Source of the DNA: Gigantopelta aegis
Lineage: Eukaryota; Mollusca; Gastropoda; Neomphalida; Peltospiridae
Assembly: GCF_016097555.1 (NCBI RefSeq)
Contig: NC_054704.1
Coordinates: forward strand, 43,189,751-43,253,750
Length of the DNA stretch: 64,000 nucleotides
Direction: 5' to 3'
The stretch's first letter is position 1; each line of letters starts with the position of its first letter. The position numbers and the translations under genes were made by a program. A model generated the notes under the pieces. It ran no database searches, was not told the origin of the DNA, and saw only the letters and a list, made by a program, of their open reading frames with translations. Positions 36,301 through 48,237 of the stretch are shown here, piece after piece.

Positions 36301-39300
36301 TCATGGACCTTAGAAATATAGAATGTATTTGTTTTGGACCACTTCACACAGTAGTTCACCTTCTTGGAAAGTGGAAAAACTCTTATTAATGTTCCCATAT
36401 CCACTGAAGGTTCAGGCACGTCCATCCTGGGCACAAGTTCTGATTTGCGCCAAATCTTCTGTCCATGACTGATTCACCTTCATGTGTTGGTATTATGTTA
36501 AATATGTATTTGGCTTTTTCAGGGTCCTGCTATTGCTTTAAGACGTGATGTGCAGTCTGGTGCTATGAATCTGAGGGATAAACTGAGTATTGAGATTCAG
36601 CATGATATGCGACATGCACGAGTTCGATGGGGTGGAGAAGTATTGAACGCCAAGGTCTGTAATTTATTTTATTATTAAACTAATTACTGCAATATTATTT
36701 TTATAATTTATATTTATTATTTTTATTTTTATTCAGTCGAACATTATTACAGCCATACACAGCTACAGTGTTTATTTCAGTACCTCACTAGGGTATTAAT
36801 TTAATATGGGAAAGCTAATCCATGTTAAAGTCTGTTTGCATTAAAGGGAACAGATGAATTGGTTTATAACTGTATACTAAATAATGCTAAAACTCATATA
36901 AAAGCATATTATTTAAGTTTTAAACCTATACCAATTCTCATAAAAAATTTTTTACCCCAAAAATGTAGTTAAGTTAAAAAGATTGTTAGCAAATTACCAT
37001 AAACGTTTATAGATTAAATGTAATTTTTAATACAGGGGTGAAAACAAAATTCTGCAACAGCCAAGGTAGACCGTTTCACCTGAATTGTTACTAATAATCA
37101 ATAATGCAGTACACAGACTAAAATTGCTTTACCATGGTTGTTCCACCGGTTGTCATCATCCCAACAGCAAAAAAAAAAGCAAATCAAACCTCTACAGTTT
37201 GATTGTAATTTGTTAACAGAGCTTCTAGATTATCATAGCCCCACTCCTATGGCTAGTGATATTCAGTGTTGGGATAGTAAATAATTACTACAACTAGCCC
37301 GACGGCTAGTAGAAACAAAACCTTATGAAATGCTGCATTTACATATTTCATAAATGTGAATATCCTGCCCCCTCTTTCCACCCCAATCTAAGCTCAATCT
37401 CCCTCTTTAGGTGACATATCTGATTATTACTATTAGTAAAATTGTATATATTTAAAGTAGGGCTAGTGAATTTTTAATCATGGTTGGTACATTTTTAAAA
37501 TCACTGATCCCATGGCTAGTGAATTATTAAAAAAATAATTAATTCTAGAAGCCCTGGTTAAGATACCTTTTTTATTCACACAGATATTTTGCAATCACAG
37601 GCCAGTTAATATTGACAAAAATTACAGCTCGGCTTACATAGACTGCGCATGCTGTAACCTCACCGTGGTGCAGGGGTGTAACATTCTCTTTGAGAATGGC
37701 CAATACAGCACAAATCCCCTTGTTTTCTTCGGGATACAATTAAAATTTTGAATAAAAGTCAGTATCTATCTGTGATATTTGTACTTTTGCACCGTTCTTT
37801 ACACTGTGTTTTTATTTAAATCTTGAATTTTTATATTGATGTTGATCATCACTTTGTTTGTTTGCATTACCATAGTTTGACACCCAATAGCCAATGTATT
37901 TTTCGTGCTCGGGTGTCGTTAAACATTCATTCATTTTACATAGACTGCATGCAAAACAGTATCTAGGCTGGTTAGAAAAACTGCTTATTTCGTATACTCC
38001 AGGTCCCGTATATCCTCAAAATTCTCCAGACTGTGTATTTTGAAAATATGTTATAGATCTGTTGTATTGAACTGTAAGAATAAATACTCTATTGTTTTTT
38101 TTCTTCTAGTTTGGCAAATTACATACACATTTATATGACACTGCTACATATATTTTACCTATATACATATGGACAAAAATGGCAAATGCATGTGTCACTG
38201 CTGTATTATCTGTAAAATGCTGAAAGTTAAGCACAACTGACCTGAATCCAGGGTTGAAAATTAGTGGTCGCCCAGTCGCCCGTGGTGACCTTTATTGGCT
38301 AAGGGCGACTAAACAATTTATAAAGGTAGGCCGTTGGGCGACACTTTTATGATTTGTAATATGATAACAGAATACATCGTATTTTGTGGTGAACTTTTTT
38401 TTGTTTTTTGTTTTTTTGCACAGATTTATTTTTCTTTCGATATTTATTTTATTAGTGGTCTACTACTGTAGCATTTACAATATCCATCTTAAACACACAC
38501 ATATACACGCACGCAAGCATTACCGGTATTACATTTTACTGAGGCAGAAAATATTAATTTTGAGGCTATTGTCCGTTTGCTTCAAAAGAGAACTGATGAA
38601 TTGGCATCTTTAATGAATGAATTGGCATTTTTAATGAATAAAGATAAAATTCACAGGGCTTCTCGAATTTTTATAAAATCCACTAGCCATGGGATCAGTG
38701 ATTTTTAATATTTACTAGCCACAATTAAAATTCACTAGCCCTACTTTGCTTTAAGTTAATACAATTTTCCTAAATAATAGTAATAATTGGATATGTCACC
38801 TAAAGAGGGAGATGGAGCTTTAAAAAAACTAACAGTGGGGGTGGGGGTGGGGGCAGAATATTCATATTTATAAAATAGACTTAACTGTAGCATTTGACTA
38901 ATTTTGTTGACTAGCCATCGGGCATGGCAATAGTAGTTATTTACTAGCCCAACATTGAATATCACTGGCCGTGGGAGTGGGGCTACCATAATCTAGAAGC
39001 CCTGAAATTCATATAAAAAAATTAATTTATTAAGTTTTAAACCCATACCATCTCAAATAACCTTTCTTTTCTTTCTTTTTTTGGTGTGTGTGTGTGTGGG
39101 GGGGGGGGGGGGGTTCAGTGTAAATAAGTTTTAAAAAACAAATTTACAAATTATCACCAAAATGCAGAGGTTAAATCTTTAGGTTTAACGACAATTGATG
39201 GAACATCCAAAGTAATCTGAATGACAGAACCATAGATACATGATCAGGGCCGTATCTCTCCAATGAAGAGTCGAATGGGCATTTGGCTAAACAGTGGACG

Positions 39301-42300
39301 ATTCCAGTGAGTTCCATCTAGTGCCTCGTCTATAGGAGGACAGCCACTTCTGAGAAATCCTTTACTGGAGATTGCATCACTCCAAAGTTTATTTCATCCC
39401 TCTTGTATTGCCACAAAGAGGACTGCCACTCTCAGACTACTTTACTAAAGCACGCAATTTACCTTTAGTCTTTTTGTACTGCATTATCTTTTACATCAGA
39501 GACAATGCAAATCAAGCTGCATACCTTGGCTGTTCTAACTTCTAGCTTTTTGTCTTCAATCATGTATTAAAAATCACTGTGTATAATTTAATGGTAATTT
39601 GAAAAGAATTTTTTTTATTTATACTGGATTTCTTTTTCAAATTTTTTTGTGAGTTGGTATGGGTTTAAAACTTAACAAATTTTTATATGAAATTTAACTT
39701 TATTCATTATGAAGTTACATACCAATTCATCGGTTTTCTCTTTAGGCAAACGTACTCTATACAGTGAGTACATGCTTAATAATCAACAAAGAACATTCTA
39801 GTTTTTATTTTGGCTGTGCTGTTAAATTTCAATATGATAATTGGAGGGCTAGTTGAATTTGAGAAGGGCCAGTAAGATGTTTCTTTAACTGGTCCTGCTG
39901 GCGACCATTGTTTTCATGTTAATTTTCAACTCTGTGAATCTGTGAATGTAGTAAATAAAGTATCATAATTTTCAGTTCTTTTAACTACTTATTCCCTGCT
40001 GTATTCCAGGTTAAACAGGTAAACATCAGTATTAGACTAGTACTTGAAGAAATTAAACTTCATTTTGCTCACAGTTTAACTTTATATTATGTATATAACA
40101 TCGTATGAATTTATGTTAAATATACACCAATCAATTAAAAATACTTAAATCCACCAAAATTGTATCAGGGCTAGCTCTGGCACTTGCCAAATTCGGCAAT
40201 TGCAAATTTTTGAAAGCAGTTGGCAAATTTTATTTTAATTTGCTGAAATAATTTCATGTAATGATTGACATTTTTTAGAAAATAACTGACAATTTCTGCA
40301 ATTTTTTAAGTTTAATAGACAATTTGGCAAATTGTTTTGCTCACCCAGAGCTAAACCTGTGTTCAATATCTTTTACTAAAATTGCGGAACACTTTCCTCT
40401 TAATACATTTACATGTGTCCACTGCATTTTGATGTATCACCATCATGTATGTTTTTCCCTTTGTAAAATGTGTTAAGTATTATTAAAACTATTTGTTGCA
40501 GGTTTTGCCAATGTATCTAAAAATTTCAATACATACAGCACAGTTGTAATAATGTACATGTGTTTTATCATTTTACAGCTTGTTGATCTACCATGCATTT
40601 TATCATTTTACAGCTTGTTGATCTACAATGTGTTTTATCATTTTACAGCTTGTTGATCTGCCATGTATTTTATCATTTTACAGCTTGTTGATCTACCATG
40701 CATTTATCATTTTACAGCTTGTTGATCTACAATGTGTTTTATCATTTTACAGCTTGTTGATCTACCATGCATTTTATCATTTTACAACTTGTTGATCTGC
40801 CATGTGTTTTATCATTTGACAGCTTGTTGATCTGCCATGTGTCGTGGAGTGTCTCAAGACGGTGGACAAGAAAACATTCTACAAAACAGCTGACATTTCT
40901 CAGGTGTGAACTGTTTATGCTTTAATGTTGTTTGCTTCTGTGATATAAGTAAATAGTTTGTGCCTGGTTTTCCGGTTTGTTTTTTCCCCTATTTTTTTTT
41001 TTTTCTATTTAATTTTGTGTTGCTTATGGTCAATCTTGTGAATCATCTAAATCCGAAAAGAAATAGATAATGAATTCTGATATCGGTCAACAGAAAAATC
41101 ATAAACATTGTATTTGTTATTTATGTGTTATGTATTATTCACCATGAATTAGTCTATTAGAAGTAGTAACAAGTAATAATTTCATGATTAAAACAGCTGA
41201 AAGTAAAAGTTCCGTAACCTGGTTCCCGCACCTACATGAAATCTTAGATGTCACTTTTAGATCCAAGTTAATGCAAGCAAGTGCTGAGTATTTCCAAAGT
41301 CGATAAAGACATTCAAAGACATGTAACATGTGACAAGAAAAATAGACTGTGTAAACTGTTTACACTTCTTCCAGTTACCAAAGTTGAAAGCAATGTTCGA
41401 AATAAGTACTTGTCCATTTTATCCTGAGGCTGACAAGTAAAAATGTGCTCGGACAAGCAAAATGTACCTCAGTTTCATGGATTAGTGAAAATGTTCATAG
41501 TTTCATTTTGAGCAATCAAAAACATTGTCATTGTCCTTGTACTTGAATAAAAGTGAAAAATTGGCAGACAAATAGATTTGTAGATGTACCAGACGAGTGA
41601 AAATTTCTGCTAATTTCTATCACTGGAAAGATGGTATTGATTTAATTGCGAGAGAAGAGGAATACTAAAGTAACGATTCAGAGAAGAATACAATAGTGTA
41701 GAAAATCATTGATAAAACTGCGATTCGTGATTATTCTGTTTATGAATTTAATATTGTTCACATAGGAGCCATGTTTGAAAACTGTCAAGAAGAAATTGTT
41801 GAAGTTTAATAGACGAAAAAGTAAAGGGAATGTTTTTTTGGGGTGGGTGGGGTGGGAGGGTTTTTTTTATTGTTTAGGTTTATAATTATTAAAAATAGTA
41901 TTAAAAATTTCTTAACAAATATTCTGTCATGAATTGTTTTGTTTTCATAGATGCTCGTCTGTTCTGCTGATGATGACTTTGGTCCAGATGAAAACGACAG
42001 TCCTAAGAAAAAGGAAAAAGATAAGAAGTTCTCATGGAATCATGGAGGTAAGCCACATGGATCCTTTTTGTAAGTGTAATGGTGTTGGCATAAAGTGCTC
42101 ATACTGTAAGTAGTTAGGTGGACTTTTACTTGTTAGAATTTTATTTATCTATTACATTAGTTGTAACTTACTATAAGAGTGTATCGCTAATTGTTTTACA
42201 GCAATTTTTTTATTGAGCCGTTTGACACTAAATCAAAAAGTATTTAAATAGAGCATTAAATTAATGTATTATTATTTTATACAATTTATAATGTAATTCA

Positions 42301-45300
42301 GAGTTAGTATTGTGGGGTTTTTAACGCATGCATTAAAATTGAAATTTCATAGTGCAAACATATACTGTTTGGCGTCAAGAAGCTATATGTTAAAAGAGAA
42401 AAATAGTTTAGCAACTGCAGTGAAATTATTTTTGACAGCATTGCAGAATTAAGATAACATTGTTTTAATTCCCATCATATGCTATTGTTGTGATTCCCAT
42501 TTGAAACAATTGTTCAAATATCATTGTTGCATCATGCAAAATTATTGTTCTATTTGTAGTTACACCACCACTGAAGAATGTGAAAAAAAGGAGATTCAGA
42601 AAAACCTTGAAGAAAAAGGTACATTTGCATAGGGTGTTTTTTACCAGTCGAAAATTTTGTGTCATGCTTTTAAAAGGTGATTAAAAGTTCCGCAATTTGT
42701 TTGATAGCAAAGTGTATGATGTGGTGTATGAGGTGTAAGCAGAGAAAATATTTGTGTTATATACAGCTGGTTTTAGACTTGAACATATTATTGGTAGTAT
42801 TTTGACAGAACATTGTGTAATTTCACACACCATCGTACTCTGAAAGCTGATTAAATATATGTCCAGTGTAAACATATTGAATTACATAAATTGATGGAAT
42901 ATAATGATTTCCAATTGATTGTTTTGTTCATCAGTACATGGACCAGCCAGACATTGAAAAAGAAGTAAAGCGGTTGTTCCGTTACGATGCGGAAGCAATT
43001 GATGTGAAGTGGGAAGTTATAATGGAGGAAGACAAGACTACCTCACAAAACAATCAATCAAGTTCAGTCGTTGAAGCCAGTGGTTCTATTCACAAGCGAG
43101 AAGGTCACATGTCTCGGAACGACAGTTCTCTAATGGATGTAGGTTAGTATGTGACAGGAAAACCAGTAACACTGTAATGAGTATGGGGGAATTAACATTA
43201 TTGTACACAATACTTGCTACATATGTCAAAATCTTAAGCTAACCTCATAAAACAATGTTTTGTTTTAGTCGCTGAACACTTTAAAATAACTGAAACTTCA
43301 GTAGATAAAATTTGTAGTGCTTAAAAGCTTATGAGGAAGTGGTTCAATTATTATTTGCCTTTTCCAGCATTTAAATTTAGATGTAGAAGTAAAGAAAAGA
43401 TGGTCTGTATTTTGAAATAATTAACATATAATATTAATAAATTATTTCATGATTATGATAATAGGTGGTTATTTTTTAATTTATTTTTATATGGCATTTC
43501 ATACATACTCAGGCTACTATATCTTTGTTATCATCGTCTTCTTATACTTGTATTTACATTATCTTTTTATGGAATATACATACTTAATGATCATTAATTA
43601 TTTAATCTACATTCTTTTTTAGCTTCTTATTTTGGTGAGGTGAGCAGTTCAGAGGATGAGGATGACAAAGATATCAACATTATGGACTCTGGGGATGAAG
43701 ATGCATCACGTGACCCTTCAACACCTCGGATGGTCTACCCCAATAGCATTGAACGTGCAGCCAGTGAAAGTCAGGATATGATGGCAGACACCGATACAGG
43801 TAAGCGACTCAAAACTTTGTACGTTAATTTTGTTCCATGACTGGTGTATCAAAAACCAGAGTATATATATTGTCCTGTTTTGAAAAGTGCATATAAAGGA
43901 GCTTCAGTTTGGAAAGCTTAACCTGTATTGCAGCAGTAGATTTGTTTCTTTAATATTTATGGATAGGTATTAACATTTTAAAAACATTTTTCAAGTAAAG
44001 CAACATGGATGTGTTTTAAACCAGAATGTATTTCACTTGGAAATAGCCAATCATGTGTTCCTGTATTTCACTGATTGATGGTTAAAGATGTACGTTTTTC
44101 CAGAGATAGACCTCTTAAAGGGCACTAAACACTAAATTAGAAAGCAAGAAGAAAATGGGTCTGTAATTGTCAGTTCAAAATGTAGACACCTTTAGTCACT
44201 GTTCACCATGAATTAGTTTATTAGAAGTAGTAAAAAGTAATAATTTTATGAATAAAACAGCCGAAAGTGAAATTAACATTGCTTGGTTCCTGCGCATACA
44301 TGAAATCTAGAATTAGAGTTTTATGACATTTTATTATTTTTTATAGCCGAGTTACAAAGCCGACTTGTGGAACTAAGTAATCAGTTGGTTGAAATCAGGG
44401 CTAAGCGTGATGAACATGAACAGCAAATAGCAACCCTCGATGATAATAGCCTTCTGGTAAGTTCATAGACATATACGTTGAACTAGTAGATGGAATGGTT
44501 TAAATGCTTAATTAATTTCACTAATCTTTATGCTGTTATTTAAGTACTGGTTCCAGAAAACTTGAAAATGTATTTGTATGCTTAAGCCCAATGCACACAT
44601 AGGCGGCATGTCAAAGGGACAGGCCACACAACAACAAAGCAACAAGATTTTATGCAAGACCAAAGTCATGTTACAAAATGTTGCTTTACTGTGGTGCAGT
44701 CACATATAGCTTGTGTGGAATGGAATAAAATTTGTACTATCTTGTGACACATAGTGCTGTTGCAGCCAAACAGAACACAACTTTGTGGAAGTGTTTTTGC
44801 ATGTGTGTGCAAGAGAACCTTTGATAAATTACATCAACACTGATATAATAACGTTGCCTGTTAACTGGTTTGTCACTGTGGTGTATCTAGTATGTATGTG
44901 CTGGCCTTTCGAATAGGTCACTCTTACAGTACACTTTTACCACTGTGGAAGTAAAGACAATGATTGTGTTTTATACAAATAAAGAACTTGTACTTGTTTT
45001 ACATTGTCTATCAACTTTTTGTGCTGGTTTAGACAAATGACCAAATTCAACTGCTAACAATTAATGTGATATTGACTAATTTTTATGAGGATAATAATGA
45101 AGGGTTGAAATGCGATACCAGTGGATAATCCGACTGAAGTAACTTCACTTCAGTTGGTACTCCTTTTTCCCAGTTTGTACAAATAGATATATAAGTATCC
45201 TGTAAAGTTTTATTTTCCTAGTCTCACAGAGATATTTCAAGACTAACATATACAAAAACCATAAAATAAAAGTTCAGTTCTTTGATTTAAAAAAAAAAAG

Positions 45301-45969
45301 GTACCTTGTGTTTAATATTGGAATGTTTTTCATCAATGTGTTGGGGTTTTATTTTGTAGGAGGGACTGCAGATGGAACTTGATCATTTGGTTCAGGCAGA
45401 GAATGAAAAAGCTAAAGAGGTAATTGGTTATTATGTGGATCATTGTGGTCAGTTAGATTGCTATAACAAATATTTCAACATATAACCATCTTCTTAGATG
45501 AAATTATTCAATGCCAAAATCATTGAATATTTATTAAGGTACATTTGCATTACATTGGCCTTTATTGTTTGATTGTCTCAGACAAGCTGAAATATGACCA
45601 TCTTATCCGAATGGTTAATGAGGCAATTTGGTACAGACTTGATTAGTTGGGGTGGGTTTTTTTTTCTGCAAACAAAGTCTTTATTATTGGTTATTCATGT
45701 TTTGCTAACAGTAATGTAAACTTTAATTACATTGCATTATTTATATATATATATATTACACAAAATAATATCTGTTAACAGCAATTATATATTACCATTA
45801 ATAGGGTGTGTATTAACAATTAAATTGTTTTCCATGTAGAAGAAAGTATTAATTAAGACCTAGTTTTCTGATATATATCTGCTGATTTTCAAAATAGCTA
45901 ATAATTTTGTGTTTTGCTTTTCTATTTTTTTAGTTTGAAATTCTGTCATCCATGCTAAACCAAGGTTGA
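33343..45969 (+). CDS. TAF7: TAF7, TFIID subunit 7 (TAFII55), 10 exons, 346 aa
   Basis: CDS exons: 33343-33423, 36523-36654, 40823-40903, 41951-42047, 42560-42618, 42935-43142, 43623-43799, 44347-44456, 45360-45419 and 45934-45969. All introns are GT-AG and the frame closes. TAF7 is the TFIID subunit that binds TAF1 and restrains its activity during promoter assembly. The conserved TAFII55 domain is plain: LEQAFIMRLPP (residues about 18-27), LVDLPCVVECLKTVDKKTFY with KTADISQ (72-98), FSWNHGVTPPLKNVKKRRFR (about 124-144) and DIEKEVKRLFRYDAEAIDVKW. An acidic stretch follows, SSSEDEDDKDINIMDSGDED, near 227-246. The C terminus is a predicted coiled coil (AELQSRLVELSNQLVEIRAK). The length fits the family (human 349 aa, from an intronless gene; here it is split into ten). 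Possible poly(A) signals are at 47134 and 47157. Intron 1 hosts a minus-strand small gene candidate. Confidence 0.96.
33556..34611. mobile_element. Long-arm inverted-repeat element, TTAA target site
   Basis: Ends AGGGACATTCCTGAGTT and AACTCAGGAATGTCCCT are flanked by TTAA on both sides. Arms are imperfectly complementary for over 400 bp (left 33556-33975, right 34125-34611), including AACCAAATTGTTAACAACTA, ATTACTCTCCTACC and TTTCCTCCAAAGTTTGTCCA on one arm and their complements on the other. TTAA duplications suggest a piggyBac- or Kolobok-type source. A SINE tail scrap lies in the loop near 33998-34030. TAF7 intron 1. Confidence 0.8.
35318..35323 (-). terminator. Poly(A) signal AATAAA for the small minus-strand gene
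   Basis: AATAAA on the minus strand, 37 nt beyond the TAA of the frame ending at 35360. The spacing suits a very short 3' UTR. Confidence 0.45.
35360..35734 (-). CDS. Proposed small two-exon gene, 63 aa, unknown family, inside TAF7 intron 1
   Basis: Exons on the minus strand: 35734-35701 (MTVIDSTKLPA plus one base) and 35517-35360. The acceptor ACATTTTTAG is good; the donor GTATAT is acceptable. The second exon encodes ETRMNGDQLTPKQIHAIQST, EIHVTPVCVVKLPPKNYQVA and PVIGHFTVGKL, then TAA, with AATAAA 37 nt later. The composition is protein-like and not repeated elsewhere here. I see no signal peptide or membrane segment and do not recognise the family. The second exon is better supported than the first, which adjoins a long A-run in the intron. 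Alternatively it is the last exon of a larger gene. Confidence 0.4.
36365..36440 (-). repeat. Single dispersed copy of the satellite/SINE-tail block
   Basis: The minus strand reads GACGTGCCTGAACCTTCAGT then GGATATGGGAACATTAATAA, related to the block repeated at 566-1443. TAF7 intron 1. Confidence 0.55.
36829..37216. repeat. Dispersed repeat R, copy 2
   Basis: It begins TTTGCATTAAAGGGAACAGA then TGAATTGGTTTATAACTG and matches 25968-26350 through AATACAGGGGTGAAAACAAA and GTTTGATTGTAATTTGTTAA. It is interrupted at 37217 by MITE-1 copy B. TAF7 intron 2. Confidence 0.65.
37217..37556. mobile_element. MITE-1 copy B, TSD GTTAA
   Basis: Ends CAGAGCTTCTAGATTAT and AATTCTAGAAGCCCTG with the exact duplication GTTAA at 37212-37216 and 37557-37561. 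It is inverted relative to copies A and C and is inserted in repeat R. Confidence 0.9.
38574..39752. mobile_element. Repeat R, full element with inverted ends
   Basis: CGTTTGCTTCAAAAGAGAAC with TGATGAATTGGCAT at the left is mirrored by CCAATTCATCGGTTTTCTCT and TTAGGCAAACG at the right. R words occur in both halves in opposite orientation. It lies inside the 38249-39934 element and is interrupted by MITE-1 copy C. Confidence 0.65.
38654..39004. mobile_element. MITE-1 copy C, TSD AAATTCA
   Basis: Starts CAGGGCTTCTCGAATT and ends ATAATCTAGAAGCCCTG. AAATTCA is present on both flanks. Interior CACTAGCC/GGCTAGT words as in copy A. Confidence 0.9.
40166..40359. mobile_element. MITE-3 copy (CAGGGCTAGCTCTGG)
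   Basis: Starts CAGGGCTAGCTCTGGCACTT and ends CACCCAGAGCTAAACCTG. Interior AGTTGGCAAATTTTATTTTA is shared with 55106-55288 and 63686-63867. TAF7 intron 2. Confidence 0.85.
40558..40836. repeat. 35-bp tandem repeat, 8 units, carrying the TAF7 exon 3 splice acceptor
   Basis: The unit is ATGTGTTTTATCATTTTACA followed by GCTTGTTGATCTACC, 35 bp (one unit 34 bp). The last unit holds the acceptor used here (GACAG|CTTGTTGATCTGCC) and codons LVDLP of exon 3. Six of the seven upstream units keep the AG; unit 7 has AAC instead. Choosing an upstream AG would shift the frame and soon reach a stop. Confidence 0.93.
41130..41260. repeat. Dispersed repeat pair, copy in TAF7 intron 3
   Basis: TTCACCATGAATTAGTCTAT and AAACAGCTGAAAGT, then TGGTTCCCGCACCTACATGA, are matched by 44203-44330 in intron 7. 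Family unknown. Confidence 0.65.
41391..41625. mobile_element. MITE with CAATGTTCGAAAT end, TSD GAAAG
   Basis: Ends CAATGTTCGAAATAAGTA and CTAATTTCTATCACTG are weak inverted repeats. The exact duplication GAAAG lies at 41386-41390 and 41626-41630. Related in its ends to 2186-2605. TAF7 intron 3. Confidence 0.7.
44203..44330. repeat. Dispersed repeat pair, copy in TAF7 intron 7
   Basis: Matches 41130-41260 (TTCACCATGAATTAGTTTAT, AAACAGCCGAAAGT, TTCCTGCGCATACATGAA). Confidence 0.65.
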
Positions 45970-46288
45970 GAATAAGAAGCAAAAGTCAAGTGGCAGCAAC
46001 AGAATTAAAAGATACAAAAGGCTGTAGACTGCAGGAGTTCTTTTTCTCTTTGGTTTTAACATCACTTTACTGTCGTGCATGGAACCAGTTTGAGACTGTA
46101 TCTTGACACTGTGTGATATTTCTTGTTACTAGCAACATTGTTGTTCATGATAACCCATGGTTCAGCATACGCAATCGTGTGACAAGCCATGATATCCACA
46201 TCCATAATGACACAAGTACCAAGTGAGGTTACATTCATCTGACAATTCCTCATGGACATTCATCTTTGTGATAGAAGAAAGTGGGAGT

Positions 46289-46542
46289 GGGTCGAGACAT
46301 ATCCCAGTGGTAAACGCTCACATGATGCATGGTCAGTATAGGATCAATCCCCATCAGCGGGCCCATCGGGCTATTTCTCTTTCCAGCCAGTGCACGATGA
46401 CTGGTAATCAAAGGCCATTGTATGTGCTATCCTGTCTGTGGGATGGTGCATATTATAAAAGTTCCCTTGCTACTATGGAAAAATATACGTCAAAATTACC
46501 AAATGCTTGACATTCAATATCCAGTGTTTTAATAAATCAATT
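46289..46542 (+). mobile_element. SINE, group A head with tail 2, in or near the TAF7 3' UTR
   Basis: Head words CCCAGTGGTAAACGCTC and GGATCAATCCCCATC, body, then TTGACATTCAATATCCAG. It starts 320 bp after the TAF7 stop and contains AATAAATCAAT, which could serve as a poly(A) signal. Confidence 0.85.
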
Positions 46543-47454
46543 TCCATTCCAGATATGCTATTATTTATTTATGGACGGTCAAATATAGGGCCCCCCCCCC
46601 GCCCATTTTTGGTGATTTTTGCCAAAATGGGTAGGCCGTAGCACTCAAACCGCTGGTCCTATTGAGCTCATCTTTGAAAATTAAGATTTTTTTTAGCCAA
46701 AATCTCTCTAGAAACCAAATTTCAACCAAATCAGAGGGGGTGGAGTTAAACCCATTGGGATTTGACACAGAATGACCCTTTAGAGCAAGCAGATTATTAA
46801 TATGTATTAGAAGTAATAAGGAGATCAAAGGTATAATGAACTGTGTCTTAGGTGCTTGTTTTTCTGGAATTAAGATCAGTGTAAAAGAGAGGATGTCCCA
46901 TGCACAACTAATGGCTGTTTCATACCGTAAACTTCATAAAAGTTTGATAAGTGATTTGGTCTTGGAATTGGCTAGTATATGGGTATTTGCCACATGGACA
47001 TTCAATAGATAATGGGGAAACAGTAATTCTCTCCATACTAATAAAGCTGAATTGCACATGTTCGAAGACGAACTACCAATTTAATTAGTACACTAAGAAT
47101 TCATTCCTTTGAGATTGTTCTTTAATCTCTGTGAATAAATTGATTGTATTTATGTCAATAAAAGGTATGATATGCTACTTTATTCTGTTATTTGTATTTT
47201 TATTCCTGCCAGTGCATCACACTTTTATATCAAAGAATATTATGTGTTGTTAGTGAGAAAGGAATACAAGTCCTCATTTGCCACTTGGTGGCTAGGTACA
47301 AGTCAGTTACCAAATAAATGTATGAGTGGTATGTATAGTTAGCTGCACACTTTATGTCTTGTCGGCAAAGTGCTGCAGCACATGGGTCTTTCTGCTGTTT
47401 AACATTTCACATCTAATAATTATTGCACTAAGATCCAGCTCTGTGCTTTTTGCA
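46543..47454. other. Between TAF7 and the inhibitor gene, likely TAF7 3' UTR in part
   Basis: A C-run and a block around 46590-46760 with GCCAAAATGGG and CAAATTTCAACCAAATCAGA look repeat-like. AATAAA occurs at 47134 and 47157. Confidence 0.4.
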
Positions 47455-47690
47455 GAGGTGTAATGGGTCACAGGATATTTTGCAGTCGATGGACCTGTTG
47501 GGGTATTTCCCATTTCATCCTATATACCACTGCTACTATATCAAAAGCCATGGTATAGCTGTTTTGCACTTAGTAGGTCTAGCCTGTTGAATCAGCAGTT
47601 TACATCTATGATTCTTTAAACGTGCACTTTATAGCCATTGATTAAACAGTGTTTCGTTGTGTTGTTAAATAAACATTCCTTACAAAATGG
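47455..47690 (+). mobile_element. Degenerate SINE
   Basis: GGGTCACAGGATA, GGACCTGTTGGGGTATTTCC, ATCAAAAGCCATGGTATAGC and a tail TTGTTAAATAAACATTCC keep SINE order with heavy decay. Confidence 0.6.
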
Positions 47691-48237
47691 CCAAGGACAC
47701 GTATAAAATAGAAATACCTTCCTCTTTTTGTGTGTTCTATAAATGATCTTTACAATTTACAATGCTATAATGCTATACAGTTCGGAGAAAGGTTTATTTA
47801 TATTTTATATGGTATCAGTTAATACTGTTGAATATGAAAGGAAACCTTTAAACTTTGAATAAGGGTTGATGAAAATATAATTTTATTTTCAAACACCTGG
47901 AACATATCGTACATAAATGCCTTCATTTGGTATACTAGGGCACCATTCCCAGAAACGATTTTAGCACTAAAATCACCTTAAGTGCATAACTACCTTATGC
48001 AATTAAAGTGATGACAATTAAAGTGCTAGGATTGCTTCATGAAACTGGACACAGGAAAAATTACATTCCTAGGCTTCTGAAACCTGCAAATGAGCCTTTA
48101 ACCAACTGTCAACTGGCATACAAAGAAAACCATCTGCATGGTTACGAATAATGCTGAAAAGGCATTAGTGTCTTGTAATAACACTGTCCCTAGTATTATC
48201 TTCATTTAATAGCACCAATGATGTCATTGTTCTCTTT

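Larger units (their letters stand above)
38249..39934. mobile_element. CAGGGTTGAAAATTA element with nested insertions, TSD TGAATC
   Basis: The left end CAGGGTTGAAAATTAGTGGT, with CGCC following, and the right end GGCGACC...AATTTTCAACTCTG are inverted repeats. The exact duplication TGAATC flanks it (38243-38248, 39935-39940). It contains an R element, which in turn contains MITE-1 copy C. A GC-richer block at 39245-39420 is unexplained. TAF7 intron 2. Confidence 0.8.

Noticed and set aside
36240-36434. 64-codon minus-strand ORF with VNYCVKWSKTNTFY
   Set aside because: It overlaps a dispersed repeat block and has no good splice sites; probably repeat-derived.
46223-46510. 95-codon ORF
   Set aside because: It lies largely inside a SINE.
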